Source of the DNA: Tolypothrix sp. PCC 7712
Lineage (GTDB): Bacteria; Cyanobacteriota; Cyanobacteriia; Cyanobacteriales; Nostocaceae
DNA: 42,150 nt
Reading direction: 5' to 3'
NCBI RefSeq assembly: GCF_025860405.1
Contig: NZ_CP063793.1
Span: 1 to 42,150 of the forward strand
The notes under the pieces are model-generated. The model searched no databases. It worked only from the letters and a program-made list of their open reading frames with translations, and was not told the DNA's origin. Positions 33,764 to 41,808 of this stretch are shown in pieces. Positions within the stretch are counted from its first letter, which is position 1, and the number at the start of each line of letters is the position of its first letter. The translations under genes and the position numbers were made by a program.

Positions 33764-33920
33764 ATCATCATCAAGCCAAAAAATGCCACCCAACAAAGGC
33801 AAGAGAAGCCGGAAAGTGATGCTATGGCTTGCCCCTAACTGGATATCTGGATTTGTCTAGATTTAGCTAAAAATCAACGCCAAGCCAGAAATATTAAGAC
33901 TTTTACCAATTATCTGAACC

Positions 33921-35036
33921 ATGACAACCACATACACCGATGCCAAAAATTGGCTCGTTCAGGCTAACTTGCTTGCCAATTCTGGGTTAAACACCCTCAT
34001 TGCAGGTAAAGACCCTGGTGCTGGGTATGGAAAGGCAACCTATGGTGATTTTTGCATCATGATGCCTGCCGTATACTCAGTAGTTCGCAATCGCAACATC
34101 CATCTTCACGAAACAATTTCTAAAGATGGGGCATGGGTGCGTTATATGGAAGGGTCACGCCTTGACTTAAAAGACGTTCAATTTTTTTGGGGAAGTGCAG
34201 CGCTTTCCCAAGCTGACCATATCCTACTTCATGAGGACAAAGCCAAAAAAGCAGAACTGGCATTAGAAAGCATCCTTGCAGACTTAGCAGTTCTCAATAT
34301 TTCCGATGGCATGAAACTAGAAATTAGTTTGAGCAACCACAACCCGGAACGCTGGGGTGGAGAAATCAAGCGCAGAGTCCAAGGTATTCACACCTTCCAG
34401 CACAAACATCCTGTTAATCGAGAAATTGTCACCAAAACAGTAGAAATTGTAGTCACAGGCATTTATCCCGAAGGGTTTGGCAGCATAGCTCATTGCTTAT
34501 TTGGTGAACCAACCCTAGCCCTAGAAGAATCAGAAATTGCCATTGCCCTTGATATTGGTTCATCAACTTGGCTAATTACCGTATTTAACGGCAATGGTGC
34601 AGTCATAGACCGCCATCTAATTGAAGGTGGATGCGGTGAATTGCACTCAATGATTGCAGAAGCATTAGACAAGAGAAACGACAAAGTAAGTCTGCTGTCA
34701 AAAGATGTCAAACACTCATCTTCTTTAGTGAACCGAGGGATTTTAGAAGGAACTTTAACTTATGGAGGTAATCACCTTACAGGCAAGAATTTTGAGGTTG
34801 AATACAGCCAATGTCTTGATGATTGGTGGGCTACAAGAATTGAGAAATTTGCTAACTTTGTCACCTCTGGTAATTACCTAGATAGAGCTAAATACCTTGT
34901 CGCTTGGGGTGGTGGTGTTTCACTGCCAGTAGTGGATCAAAATCTTGCGTCTTTGGGCTTCGTGGTCTTACCAAATCCTCAATTCATCAATGCGTTTGGA
35001 CTGAAGTTATTAACAGAAATATCGACAGGAGTATAA
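33921..35036 (+). CDS. Actin-like (ParM/StbA-type) plasmid segregation ATPase
   Basis: 371 residues. The first phosphate loop is probably TLIAGKDPGAGYGKATYGDF (about 25-44) and the second is IAIALDIGSSTWLITVF (about 211-227), where DIGSSTW is the actin-fold phosphate-2 motif; a glycine-rich adenosine loop LVAWGGGVSL is near the C-terminus. This order fits ParM and related archaeal/bacterial actin-like proteins. ParM filaments push plasmid copies apart when capped by ParR bound to a centromere. The gene opens an operon, is preceded by an RHH gene and a palindrome, and is followed 4 bp later by a small ParR-like candidate. The plasmid thus carries a second partition-type locus besides parAB. 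Confidence 0.82.
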   Translation: MTTTYTDAKNWLVQANLLANSGLNTLIAGKDPGAGYGKATYGDFCIMMPAVYSVVRNRNIHLHETISKDGAWVRYMEGSRLDLKDVQFFWGSAALSQADHILLHEDKAKKAELALESILADLAVLNISDGMKLEISLSNHNPERWGGEIKRRVQGIHTFQHKHPVNREIVTKTVEIVVTGIYPEGFGSIAHCLFGEPTLALEESEIAIALDIGSSTWLITVFNGNGAVIDRHLIEGGCGELHSMIAEALDKRNDKVSLLSKDVKHSSSLVNRGILEGTLTYGGNHLTGKNFEVEYSQCLDDWWATRIEKFANFVTSGNYLDRAKYLVAWGGGVSLPVVDQNLASLGFVVLPNPQFINAFGLKLLTEISTGV

Positions 35037-35040
35037 ACAA

Positions 35041-35304
35041 GTGGCTGATAAAACGTCATACGAATCTCGGCGTATAACCATTTCTTACTTAGCAGTTGAG
35101 GAACTGTGCCAGATGTTCAATATCCCTGCTGATGCGCCAACACAAGCCCTAAGTGCAGCAGTAGAAAAGCTCATTTTTCAGGGTGGTGTCAATTTACAAA
35201 CACTACCAAAAAATCAAAATCAGGCATCTACACCAACAGCAATTCAGCCCAATAAAGCAGGAATAGCCTCTATGGTCAGTCAGTTTAAGGGAGTCGCTTC
35301 ATGA
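35041..35304 (+). CDS. Small protein, ParR-like adaptor candidate
   Basis: 87 residues from a GTG at 35041 with AGGAG at 9-base spacing. The N-terminal half (YESRRITISYLAVEELCQMF...) is strand then helices, and TQALSAAVEKLIF forms a further helix, compatible with a small DNA-binding fold. The second half is Asn/Gln/Pro-rich and probably disordered, ending MVSQFKGV. ParR proteins of ParM systems have this build: an N-terminal RHH domain and a flexible C-terminus that binds the filament. The assignment rests on position, 4 bp behind the actin-like gene, and on general shape; sequence similarity is not evident to me. Confidence 0.65.
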   Translation: MADKTSYESRRITISYLAVEELCQMFNIPADAPTQALSAAVEKLIFQGGVNLQTLPKNQNQASTPTAIQPNKAGIASMVSQFKGVAS

Positions 35305-35322
35305 ACAACCTAAATAGAGTGT

Positions 35323-35568
35323 ATGACTCAACTTTACTTACAAGGATCGAAGGTTTACCAAATCGACCGAACACTGTATCAGTACCGCTATAAAACAGGC
35401 ACGATCCAAGCACCACAATACATCTTTCGTCCACTAGCAGGACAACGAAAGAAAGCGGATTTGAAGCTTAATCACAAAGCTTTAACTACTCGTTGTTATG
35501 AAGTTGAGGGGGCAAAAATAAATAGTTCCGTACTAAGTCAAGAATCATTGCAGTTATCAATATTTTGA
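35323..35568 (+). CDS. Small hypothetical protein, 81 residues
   Basis: MTQLYLQGSKVYQIDRTLYQ... is basic and strand-rich (YQYRYKTGT, YIFRPLAGQRKKADLKL) and has no family I recognise. It follows the ParR-like candidate by 18 bp in the same operon. A short competing frame starts at 35301 but stops after 30 codons. Probably a nucleic-acid-binding or structural accessory of the operon. Confidence 0.6.
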   Translation: MTQLYLQGSKVYQIDRTLYQYRYKTGTIQAPQYIFRPLAGQRKKADLKLNHKALTTRCYEVEGAKINSSVLSQESLQLSIF

Positions 35569-35579
35569 TGAGGTGAATT

Positions 35580-35777
35580 ATGCAGAATCAACCACTACCA
35601 GAATTGATTGCACAAGCCCAACAATTACTCACCCAAATCAGGCAGCATCCGCAATTTTTAGCACTGCAAATTGATGCAGATGTCACGATAGGCGATGTTA
35701 CCCAATTTCTCAACGCGCTGGGGTGGGAAGCGACAGCCTGTGCTGTGGATGTATCGAAAGAAGGCTTTTTTCAGTAA
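35580..35777 (+). CDS. Small hypothetical protein, 65 residues
   Basis: MQNQPLPELIAQAQQLLTQI... is acidic and almost all helical, preceded by GAGG at 7-base spacing and 11 bp after the previous gene. No known family. Tight spacing supports it as a real member of the operon. Confidence 0.6.
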   Translation: MQNQPLPELIAQAQQLLTQIRQHPQFLALQIDADVTIGDVTQFLNALGWEATACAVDVSKEGFFQ

Positions 35778-35871
35778 TGGGGAGAGCGATCGCATCCGCC
35801 GGCAAGCTAGCAATCGCCCTACCTTGGTGTCTACCGCCGCATAACGATAAACGACATAAGGATTGTAAATC

Positions 35872-36174
35872 ATGACGAAACCATTAGGCTATTACTGCGC
35901 TCTAACACCTGGAGATGGAACCTATCTGGACTGGTTGCAAGATACTTATGGTTCTTGCCTTGAAGGGATTAATCGCATCGAAAAACTGCATTTTTTGAAA
36001 GCGATAACTGAAAACTTAATCGCTACTGAAATTGCTACACAGGGACAATATTTACTGTCAGAATCGGCTGACACTATCCAAAAACTTCAAGAGGATTTGT
36101 ATCAGTACACGCCAATAGGCGACCACTTGGGACTAGCGGAAGCAATCATTAATCAATTAAAAACTCAACAATGA
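35872..36174 (+). CDS. Hypothetical protein, 100 residues
   Basis: A soluble helical protein (LGYYCALTPGDGTYLDWLQD..., LHFLKAITENLIATEIATQG) without recognised motifs. Its stop codon overlaps the start of the next gene (ATGA), showing translational coupling with the membrane protein that follows. Function unknown; its conservation in this operon would be informative. Confidence 0.65.
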   Translation: MTKPLGYYCALTPGDGTYLDWLQDTYGSCLEGINRIEKLHFLKAITENLIATEIATQGQYLLSESADTIQKLQEDLYQYTPIGDHLGLAEAIINQLKTQQ

Positions 36175-36581
36175 AGTACCAAAAACAAGCCATGCTGGGG
36201 CTAATGGGTTTGGGTTTAATTGCTGCACCTATGTTCATTAAACTGCCTCAGCAGTTCTACACTTTCTCTGCTGTGTCGAACTTAGAAGCTAGAGAATCTG
36301 TTGAACGCTCACGCATAGAACAACGTAAATTAACCAGCGACAAACTCAACTCTACTGGCATATTACCGACCAGTTTAAAACTCAGAATTAGAGGCTATTT
36401 AGACAACCCAAAACGCAACCCAAGACCAGACACCAGCTATTACCAAGAGGATGAACTAGTTTATGTTTATGACTCAGGAGGTCGCTGTATAGGGCAGATA
36501 GCAGAACGCCGTTGGCTTTGGAAGTATCACTACAAAAATGTCTGCAATCTCTCACCCCAATTGGAGAATAATAAATCATGA
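36171..36581 (+). CDS. Single-pass membrane or exported hypothetical protein
   Basis: 136 residues. The N-terminus (KYQKQAMLGLMGLGLIAAPMF) is a positively charged start followed by one hydrophobic segment (about 7-24), a membrane anchor or uncleaved signal. The remainder is basic and strand-rich with ELVYVYDSGGRCIGQIAERRW, possibly a small SH3-like fold. It overlaps its neighbours at both ends by 4 bp, so the three genes are co-translated. The soluble part probably faces the periplasm. No family recognised. Confidence 0.7.
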   Translation: MKYQKQAMLGLMGLGLIAAPMFIKLPQQFYTFSAVSNLEARESVERSRIEQRKLTSDKLNSTGILPTSLKLRIRGYLDNPKRNPRPDTSYYQEDELVYVYDSGGRCIGQIAERRWLWKYHYKNVCNLSPQLENNKS

Positions 36582-37294
36582 AAAGTGCAGAATATAAGCC
36601 GCCAAATAATTCAAACTCGACAGCTGCAACTTCCCCAAAAACTAGCAACAAAAGAGTCACTAATTACGCTGAAATCTTAGCGCAATGGATTGTTGATATC
36701 ATTGCCCTGCCCGTGACCTTCATTACCCACATCTTCGTCCAGTTTGTTACCCCAGGCTCATCAGGCACAAAAATACTCGGCGCAATGGGGTTCTTCCTTG
36801 GCACACTCCTCAGTTCTGATGGAATTTGGCAGACCCTCTTTCAAGGCATTCCGATGTTTTCCTGGTTTGAAACAACTTGGATTGGCTGGTTTGGCTGGCT
36901 AACGCTACCGTTTAATCTATTTTTCTGGCTTTCACTTGGCATATCGGCTTTAGTTCAGGTAATGGAAGCCCGGAGCTTACGGGGTAAACGCCCAGACCAA
37001 GCCAAAGCCGAGTTTGAAGAATCCAAACAGTACACCCTAAGTAGCAAGCCGAGTGCAAACATTGACCTGACTACCGCACTGTGGCGTGACTATAAGGTTG
37101 CAGGCATGAAAGAACGCCATGCTGGAGGGGCAATTGCACTGTTTTTTTGGATCTTCGATTTAACCACAACCTTTGTAGGTCGCAATCCCTTCGCTTACAC
37201 CGACCCTGGCCAAATTTTGGGGTGTTTAGCTTATAACTTCACCACGATGATGGCAGGCGAAATCGGTTACACAATCTGGCGATTGACTAAATAA
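36578..37294 (+). CDS. Multi-pass membrane protein
   Basis: 238 residues. After a ~28-residue disordered N-terminus come hydrophobic segments at about 33-58, 66-84, 97-130 (rich in Trp: WIGWFGWLTLPFNLFFWLSL), 180-195 and 210-230, so four or five passes. A charged cytoplasmic loop (MEARSLRGKRPDQAKAEFEE) lies in the middle. No transporter or enzyme signature is visible. Coupled to the previous gene by ATGA overlap and followed by a terminator-like hairpin and the P-loop ATPase gene. It may be the membrane platform for that ATPase, for example in DNA transport or plasmid positioning. Confidence 0.75.
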   Translation: MKSAEYKPPNNSNSTAATSPKTSNKRVTNYAEILAQWIVDIIALPVTFITHIFVQFVTPGSSGTKILGAMGFFLGTLLSSDGIWQTLFQGIPMFSWFETTWIGWFGWLTLPFNLFFWLSLGISALVQVMEARSLRGKRPDQAKAEFEESKQYTLSSKPSANIDLTTALWRDYKVAGMKERHAGGAIALFFWIFDLTTTFVGRNPFAYTDPGQILGCLAYNFTTMMAGEIGYTIWRLTK

Positions 37295-37309
37295 GTAAGC
37301 AATTCATAG

Positions 37310-37338
37310 CCCTCTACCTGCAAGGGTGGAGGGTTTTT
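37310..37338 (+). terminator. Intrinsic terminator or attenuator between membrane gene and ATPase
   Basis: CCCTCTACC (37310-37318) pairs with GGTGGAGGG (37325-37333), one G-U, loop TGCAAG, followed by TTTTT. It ends 16 bp before the ATPase start, with its GGAG binding site directly after. Either it partly reduces transcription of the ATPase or the ATPase has another promoter. Confidence 0.75.
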
Positions 37339-37353
37339 AGTTGGAGAATAACT

Positions 37354-39402
37354 ATGGAATTTTCACCCGATATTCATCAACCAGTACCGCAACTTGCCAC
37401 AAAGGAAACTGCCTCACTGAGGGCTGACTATCCCTGCATTGAACATTTGGAAGCGGGTAACATCGCCCCTTGGCTAGTAGAAAGGCTGGATCAATTATTG
37501 GTTCGTGCCAAAACTGAAAGGGCAGGGATGAACCTAGCTAAATGCGTCACTCTAGCAACGGCATCAATTGGGGCTGTTTGTTATGCCACCTCTCCACTAG
37601 CCCCCATCGGTGCCCTAGTTGCGGGTCTGGGTTACGCTTGGTCAGTGGTACAAGATATGACCGATTCCCACTGCTTTGCTCCCATTCCCTTTGTGCGGGG
37701 TAACTTCCTAGAATTTCTCTCAGCAATGGGTGACAGCGAAGCAAGAGCCGAATGGTTGAATGGCTCGAATGAAATTGTGGATTTAATGAACCACCTTACA
37801 CCCACAGAGCGTAGTGAATTTGTGATGCTGCGGCAGTACACCAACACTCTCACCGATTTTCTCACGAGTGTAGAAGCAGGCAAGCGGTTCTATGCTTACA
37901 GGTGGCTGCTGGACAATTTCACCACTTACAGAGGTGCATTTCCTACTGTTGAGCAGTTGTGCAAACATTTGGCGCAGGTGGCCCCTGACCCCAGAATTAA
38001 CCATGCACAAGTGACTCTCATTCAGGAACAATCCCAACTGCCACAACCAAAGCTGCCTTCACCCAAGTTTGTTGAACTGCCACAACCGCATTTTGTCCAG
38101 TTGCCCAGTCCCCCAAAGACTGAACCTGCTGCACAGGCAATAGCACCAGATATTCAAACGGTGTTAGCACTGCCACTACACCACCGAGCGATCGCAATTA
38201 TCGATGCACTAACCAACAGTGGTTTTGATATCGCTAAGTGCATTCGTGACCAAATAACCGTGATTGCAGGTAATCAGCGAGGTGGTAAGGGGACATTAAT
38301 GGCGATTTTAGCCATTTTAAGCAAGGCACTGGAGCCAAATACTAAGATTCATTACTTTACTGCCGGTTCGGACATCTACCCGTTTGCCTGCCATCGCCTA
38401 GTGTGCAGACTGAGTTACCCCCTATTGGAGGGTGCAAAGGCTGATGCTATTGTTGCCAGCGATTTGTACCAATATCTCAGGGAAATGGACAACGCCGCCC
38501 AAAATAGTTACACAGACATTATTTTGGTGATTGATGAAGCTGTGGCTTTGTCTGACTATCTCAGTGATGAGCAGAAGCAATGGATCATTCGCTTCCTGTT
38601 CACTCGTGCCAGCAAGAAGGGCGCTCAAATTTTCGTTGTGTTGCATGGAAAGAATCTTACTTCTTGGGTGGGGACGAAAAACACCGCAGGTTTTGGCGAT
38701 ACTTTCAAAACTGGGGCTACTTTCATTGGCTGTGAAGCCACGAGTAAAAAGCTGTCTCCACTCAAGTCAATCTCACTCGCAACTGGGCGTTACTTTCTGG
38801 CAGAAATAGACAGTTTTGATAAGGCGATCGCACAGGGTGAAATCGGCACGATTCCAGACTGGCTCAAAACTGAGGTTAATCCCCATTCTGGGCAACCAGA
38901 TCCGGCGCGAACACTGCTTGTTTATTTTCCTGAGTTGAAAAGTGATTCCCCGGCTTTGGCTGATTCTGTACCAAGCAGCGATCAGCCACCGGATGAGTTT
39001 TTGAATCAGGCCAGAGCATGGATTAATGACAATTGGGTGATACCAGATGCTCCTCCGCCCACTTTCCCCCCAACAAAGAGCGATACCGACCGATACCAAC
39101 CGACTGATAAGGCTTCTGAGCTTTTGGAATCGTCAGGAATCGATACTGGAAACGATACCGGAATCAGTGATACCACCCCAGAAATCGGTGATTTTAATAC
39201 TCTTGCTGATGATACCGTCAAGGATACTGACCGTCGCTATACTCCTGCTTTCCTGACGAGTGAACAATTGGTTGGCATCGTCAAGCAGATGGTTGATAAG
39301 AAGATGTCGCAAACCCAAATCATCCAATCTTTATGGGGAGTGGAGAAAAACGGTAAGGGCTGGAAGCAGGCTTACACCGAATATAAAGAACTGTTCCCAT
39401 GA
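37354..39402 (+). CDS. P-loop ATPase with N-terminal membrane hairpin
   Basis: 682 residues, GGAG at 9-base spacing. A hydrophobic stretch (about 63-98, rich in Ala, Gly, Val) probably spans the membrane twice. A proline-rich linker (repeats of LPQPxxxxLPSP) precedes the ATPase domain: Walker A GNQRGGKGT (306-314) and Walker B IILVIDEA (389-396), then RASKKGAQIFVVLHG. A Ser/Thr/Asp-rich linker with DTGNDTG-type repeats leads to a C-terminal helical domain (FLTSEQLVGIVKQMVDKKMS...), probably winged-helix. The layout, membrane hairpin plus motor plus DNA-binding tail, recalls FtsK/VirD4-type DNA pumps, but the sequence is not close to either. A coupling protein for mobilization or a segregation motor is possible. 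Confidence 0.75.
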   Translation: MEFSPDIHQPVPQLATKETASLRADYPCIEHLEAGNIAPWLVERLDQLLVRAKTERAGMNLAKCVTLATASIGAVCYATSPLAPIGALVAGLGYAWSVVQDMTDSHCFAPIPFVRGNFLEFLSAMGDSEARAEWLNGSNEIVDLMNHLTPTERSEFVMLRQYTNTLTDFLTSVEAGKRFYAYRWLLDNFTTYRGAFPTVEQLCKHLAQVAPDPRINHAQVTLIQEQSQLPQPKLPSPKFVELPQPHFVQLPSPPKTEPAAQAIAPDIQTVLALPLHHRAIAIIDALTNSGFDIAKCIRDQITVIAGNQRGGKGTLMAILAILSKALEPNTKIHYFTAGSDIYPFACHRLVCRLSYPLLEGAKADAIVASDLYQYLREMDNAAQNSYTDIILVIDEAVALSDYLSDEQKQWIIRFLFTRASKKGAQIFVVLHGKNLTSWVGTKNTAGFGDTFKTGATFIGCEATSKKLSPLKSISLATGRYFLAEIDSFDKAIAQGEIGTIPDWLKTEVNPHSGQPDPARTLLVYFPELKSDSPALADSVPSSDQPPDEFLNQARAWINDNWVIPDAPPPTFPPTKSDTDRYQPTDKASELLESSGIDTGNDTGISDTTPEIGDFNTLADDTVKDTDRRYTPAFLTSEQLVGIVKQMVDKKMSQTQIIQSLWGVEKNGKGWKQAYTEYKELFP

Positions 39403-39428
39403 GTTATGTTGAACAGTTAATAACTAAT

Positions 39429-39453
39429 ACCCCTACTAAAGCTAGGGGTTTCT
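39429..39453 (+). terminator. Intrinsic terminator after the actin-like/ATPase operon
   Basis: ACCCCTA (39429-39435), loop CTAAAGC, TAGGGGT (39443-39449), then TTCTT. It lies 27 bp after the ATPase stop codon and should end the plus-strand operon. Confidence 0.85.
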
Positions 39454-39563
39454 TGCTTTCGCTCCCGGATTAAGAGGGGATTTCTTTTGATGTTAATTGC
39501 TGATTGAGTAAAAAGCTAATTCACTGACAATTATATCTGTAAATATCAAATGCTAACTGGCTA

Positions 39564-39848
39564 TTAAAAGCCACGATGAAAACCAAAAAGCCATTTAATT
39601 ACTTTTCCGATACAAAAACCTATACCTAAAAATATAATTAAATTATTCAGGTATGTGGAGGTTATGGGGATGGAATTAGGTATACCCCGAAGTGGGATTG
39701 TTACAATAGGAAAAGCAAACAAAAATAAAAAACTCTTACGGTTAAAAGCTGCTGATACTCCTAATGCAAGAAAAATAAAAAGCCAAAATGTGTTTATTAA
39801 GTTAGCTAGAGCTAGAAAAGGTTGTAATACATTAGTTATAGAAGTCAT
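39564..39848 (-). CDS. Small membrane protein
   Basis: 94 residues with three hydrophobic segments (LANLINTFWLFIFLALGVSA, SFLFLFAFPIVTIPL, YLNNLIIFLGIGFCIGKVI) and a basic end. No ribosome-binding site is clear. The opposite strand also has a 66-codon frame over much of the same DNA, but its product is not protein-like. No family recognised; a real gene is likely but not certain. Confidence 0.5.
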   Translation of the reverse strand: MTSITNVLQPFLALANLINTFWLFIFLALGVSAAFNRKSFLFLFAFPIVTIPLRGIPNSIPITSTYLNNLIIFLGIGFCIGKVIKWLFGFHRGF

Positions 39849-40020
39849 AATTTAATCTTTAAGATTTTAAGATATATATTTTTTCAATGTTTACTTAGTT
39901 GTAGTATTTTATAAGTATTAACCAAAAATAATAATAGTGTATATACGTAAACAATGAATTTACTATGCAAATTAAGGATAAAATTAATAGTGAATAAGCA
40001 GCAAAATTACGGTTGTTTTA

Positions 40021-40812
40021 GTGAAACGAGACTCCATTTATTACCAAATTTTTAAACGCTTTCCTGCGTTAATTTTTGAACTCGTTGATGACCGTCCCCA
40101 GCAGGCGCAGAATTATCGATTTGAGTCAGTTGAGGTGAAAGAAACCTCTTTTCGCATTGATGGTGTCTTTTTACCTCCAGAGGGTGCAACACCCAGGATT
40201 ATCTTTTTTGCAGAAGTTCAATTTCAGAAAGATGAAGGTTTGTATCATCGGTTTTTTACCGAATCAATAATGTATTTGAACCGGAATCGGTCTTTCTACG
40301 ATGACTGGTACTGTGTGGTAATTTTCCCGGATCGCAGTTTGGAACCAAGTGATACAAGAACTCATCGAATGTTTTTAAACAGCGACCAAGTGCAGCGCAT
40401 TTATTTGGATGAGTTAGGTACTCCAGATACTCTGCCAATTGGCATCAATTTAATGCAGTTAACAATTGCATCTTCTGAATCGATGGCTTCGCAAGCCAAG
40501 CAATTAATTGAGCGAGTACAATTAGAGTCAACTGGCACACTGCCAAAAAACGAGATAATAGATATTATTACGACAATTGCCGTTTACAAGTTTTCTTCGT
40601 TAAGTAGAGAGGAAGTGGAAGCGATGCTGGGACTAACTTTAGAGGAAACGAGGGTTTATCGGGAAGCGAAAGCCGAGGGTGAAGAAAAAATATTGAAAGC
40701 AGCTGTCCCCCTGTTACTAAAAACAGGAATGAGTATAGAACAGATTGCTCAACAACTTAATGTTGATGTAGAAGCTGTCCGGCTGGCTGCTATTGAGAAC
40801 ACGGAGGAGTAA
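40021..40812 (+). CDS. Rpn/DUF2887 family recombination-promoting nuclease (transposase-like)
   Basis: 263 residues from a GTG at 40021. The family signature is complete: KRDSIYYQIFKRFPALIFEL, then FRIDGVFLPP and IIFFAEVQFQKDEGLYHRFF, which give D...ExQ/K-type residues of a PD-(D/E)XK fold, the tyrosine-rich YLNRNRSFYDDWYCVVIFP, and the C-terminal LSREEVEAMLGLTLEETRVYREAKAEG with a small HTH-like tail (MSIEQIAQQLNVDVEAV). These proteins are very numerous in cyanobacteria. Relatives (E. coli Rpn) are DNA nucleases that promote recombination and resemble transposases but have no inverted repeats. It is monocistronic. A decayed partial copy follows at once. Confidence 0.92.
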   Translation: MKRDSIYYQIFKRFPALIFELVDDRPQQAQNYRFESVEVKETSFRIDGVFLPPEGATPRIIFFAEVQFQKDEGLYHRFFTESIMYLNRNRSFYDDWYCVVIFPDRSLEPSDTRTHRMFLNSDQVQRIYLDELGTPDTLPIGINLMQLTIASSESMASQAKQLIERVQLESTGTLPKNEIIDIITTIAVYKFSSLSREEVEAMLGLTLEETRVYREAKAEGEEKILKAAVPLLLKTGMSIEQIAQQLNVDVEAVRLAAIENTEE

Positions 40813-40824
40813 GCACACGGGAGA

Positions 40825-40959
40825 TTGGCGTTTACAAGTTTTTGTAAGTTTTGCCGTGAAGACTTAGAAACCATACTCTTACTGAACATTGAAGAAACAC
40901 GAATCTACCGAGACTTGGAACGTCAAACCTTTCTTAAAAGCAGCAGCACGCATGAGTGA
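40825..40959 (+). pseudogene. Remnant of a second Rpn/DUF2887 gene (3' part)
   Basis: The frame REDLETILLLNIEETRIYRDLERQTFLK lines up with REEVEAMLGLTLEETRVYREAKAEG of the intact gene just upstream. The preceding VYKF stretch (GTTTACAAGTTT, 40830-40841) is present but out of frame. Only the C-terminal ~45 codons survive, with a frameshift and no start. It looks like the end of a tandem duplicate or an older family member. Confidence 0.7.
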
Positions 40960-41077
40960 GCATGGGTTACAGCATCTTGGAAACTGAAAGTCTACTCATC
41001 CTAGTTACCGATAATTTATCTGTAACTACTGTATCTTTAACTCAAATCTTTCGTAGTGATTGCCCTTCCATCCTCCC

Positions 41078-41386
41078 CTATAGCGATATAACAGTTTCAG
41101 CAGACTCGCCCTGCGCGTGACGAGAACGAAGATGTAAGGTAATTTCTGTATCGAGTCGTTTGAGGAAAATGAGGAGTTTGCCCTCACTGAACCGTTGAAA
41201 CTCTCCTTTCATTAGATGAGAGACTTCTGGCTGCGGAATGCCAAGAAGTTTGCTGATTTCTCGCTGTTTCAGGTTGCGTTGTTTCAAAAGGCGCAGTACC
41301 TGAATCCCTATCTTGCCCCGCATCAAAAGTTCCGAAGCATCATTTAAACCAAGGTCAGCGAATACGTTGCCACTGCTCTCTTCCAA
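41078..41386 (-). CDS. XRE-type HTH regulator, antitoxin-like
   Basis: 102 residues from a TTG at 41386 supported by AAGGG at 7-base spacing. SGNVFADLGLNDASELLMRGKIG followed by LKQRNLKQREISKLLGIPQPEVSHLMKGEF is the XRE/HigA-like pattern (helix-turn-helix about 41-62), with LLIFLKRLDTEITLHL at the end as in antitoxins of HigB/Gp49-like toxin pairs. No toxin gene is seen directly upstream or downstream: 41387-41808 has none and 40960-41077 is too short. It is therefore an orphan or has lost its partner. It may repress itself from the symmetric sequences upstream. Confidence 0.85.
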   Translation of the reverse strand: MEESSGNVFADLGLNDASELLMRGKIGIQVLRLLKQRNLKQREISKLLGIPQPEVSHLMKGEFQRFSEGKLLIFLKRLDTEITLHLRSRHAQGESAETVISL

Positions 41387-41493
41387 AACGTCCCTTTTAT
41401 ATGAAATTTCTTATAAAACCTGTCAGACAATAGCATGAAATGTTCCCTGCACCACAAGAGAGGTAAATTTTATTTACAGTTGTTTTCCCTCTA

Positions 41494-41514
41494 CACCATG
41501 TCTAGACACTGGTG
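41494..41514. repeat. Near-perfect palindrome
   Basis: CACCA, then the perfect core TGTCTAGACA, then CTGGTG: symmetric apart from one extra base in the right arm. It lies about 110 bp upstream of the XRE gene on that gene's strand and 10 bp before repeat copy 2. Operator or recombinase-binding candidate. Confidence 0.55.
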
Positions 41515-41523
41515 CAGAGAAAA

Positions 41524-41601
41524 TTGATATCGGTTTTGATAGCAACGATTGATCAACCAGAGGTACAGAAGCGAGTATAGACAGCTGAGAAAGCCGCAAC
41601 A
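41524..41601 (+). repeat. ~75-bp divergent repeat, copy 2 (partner at 5088-5162)
   Basis: TTGATATCG (41524), GCAACGATT (41542) and the 40-bp block 41562-41601, in the same order and orientation as copy 1. Together the copies are direct repeats that bracket a 5.7-kb arc across base 1, containing the serine recombinase, the RHH-like protein and the membrane pentapeptide protein. Confidence 0.75.
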
Positions 41602-41808
41602 TCAGCAGATTCTATTGGTGTGGATTAGACCTGTTTTTGGTCATCGCGCTATAAGCATAAGCAAGTTTTATCAGCAAACGTCAGAATGCGGGTTGTAGCG
41701 TTGGGAATTGATAAGCAGGAATTAAGTGCGTCCGTTGGGTTCAACTCGGCCACGAAAGATATACGATTGTGGGCTAATACATTGTGTTATTGCAGTTTGT
41801 GGGAATAA

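Larger units (their letters stand above)
41387..41808. other. Intergenic region with repeat copy 2 and a palindrome
   Basis: 422 bp with no gene between the XRE gene and the end of the serine recombinase. It contains the palindrome at 41494-41514 and repeat copy 41524-41601; no toxin partner for the XRE protein is encoded here. Confidence 0.6.

Noticed and set aside
39655..39855. 66-codon plus-strand frame opposite the small membrane protein
   Set aside because: The opposite frame gives clean hydrophobic segments, while this one reads as its antisense.
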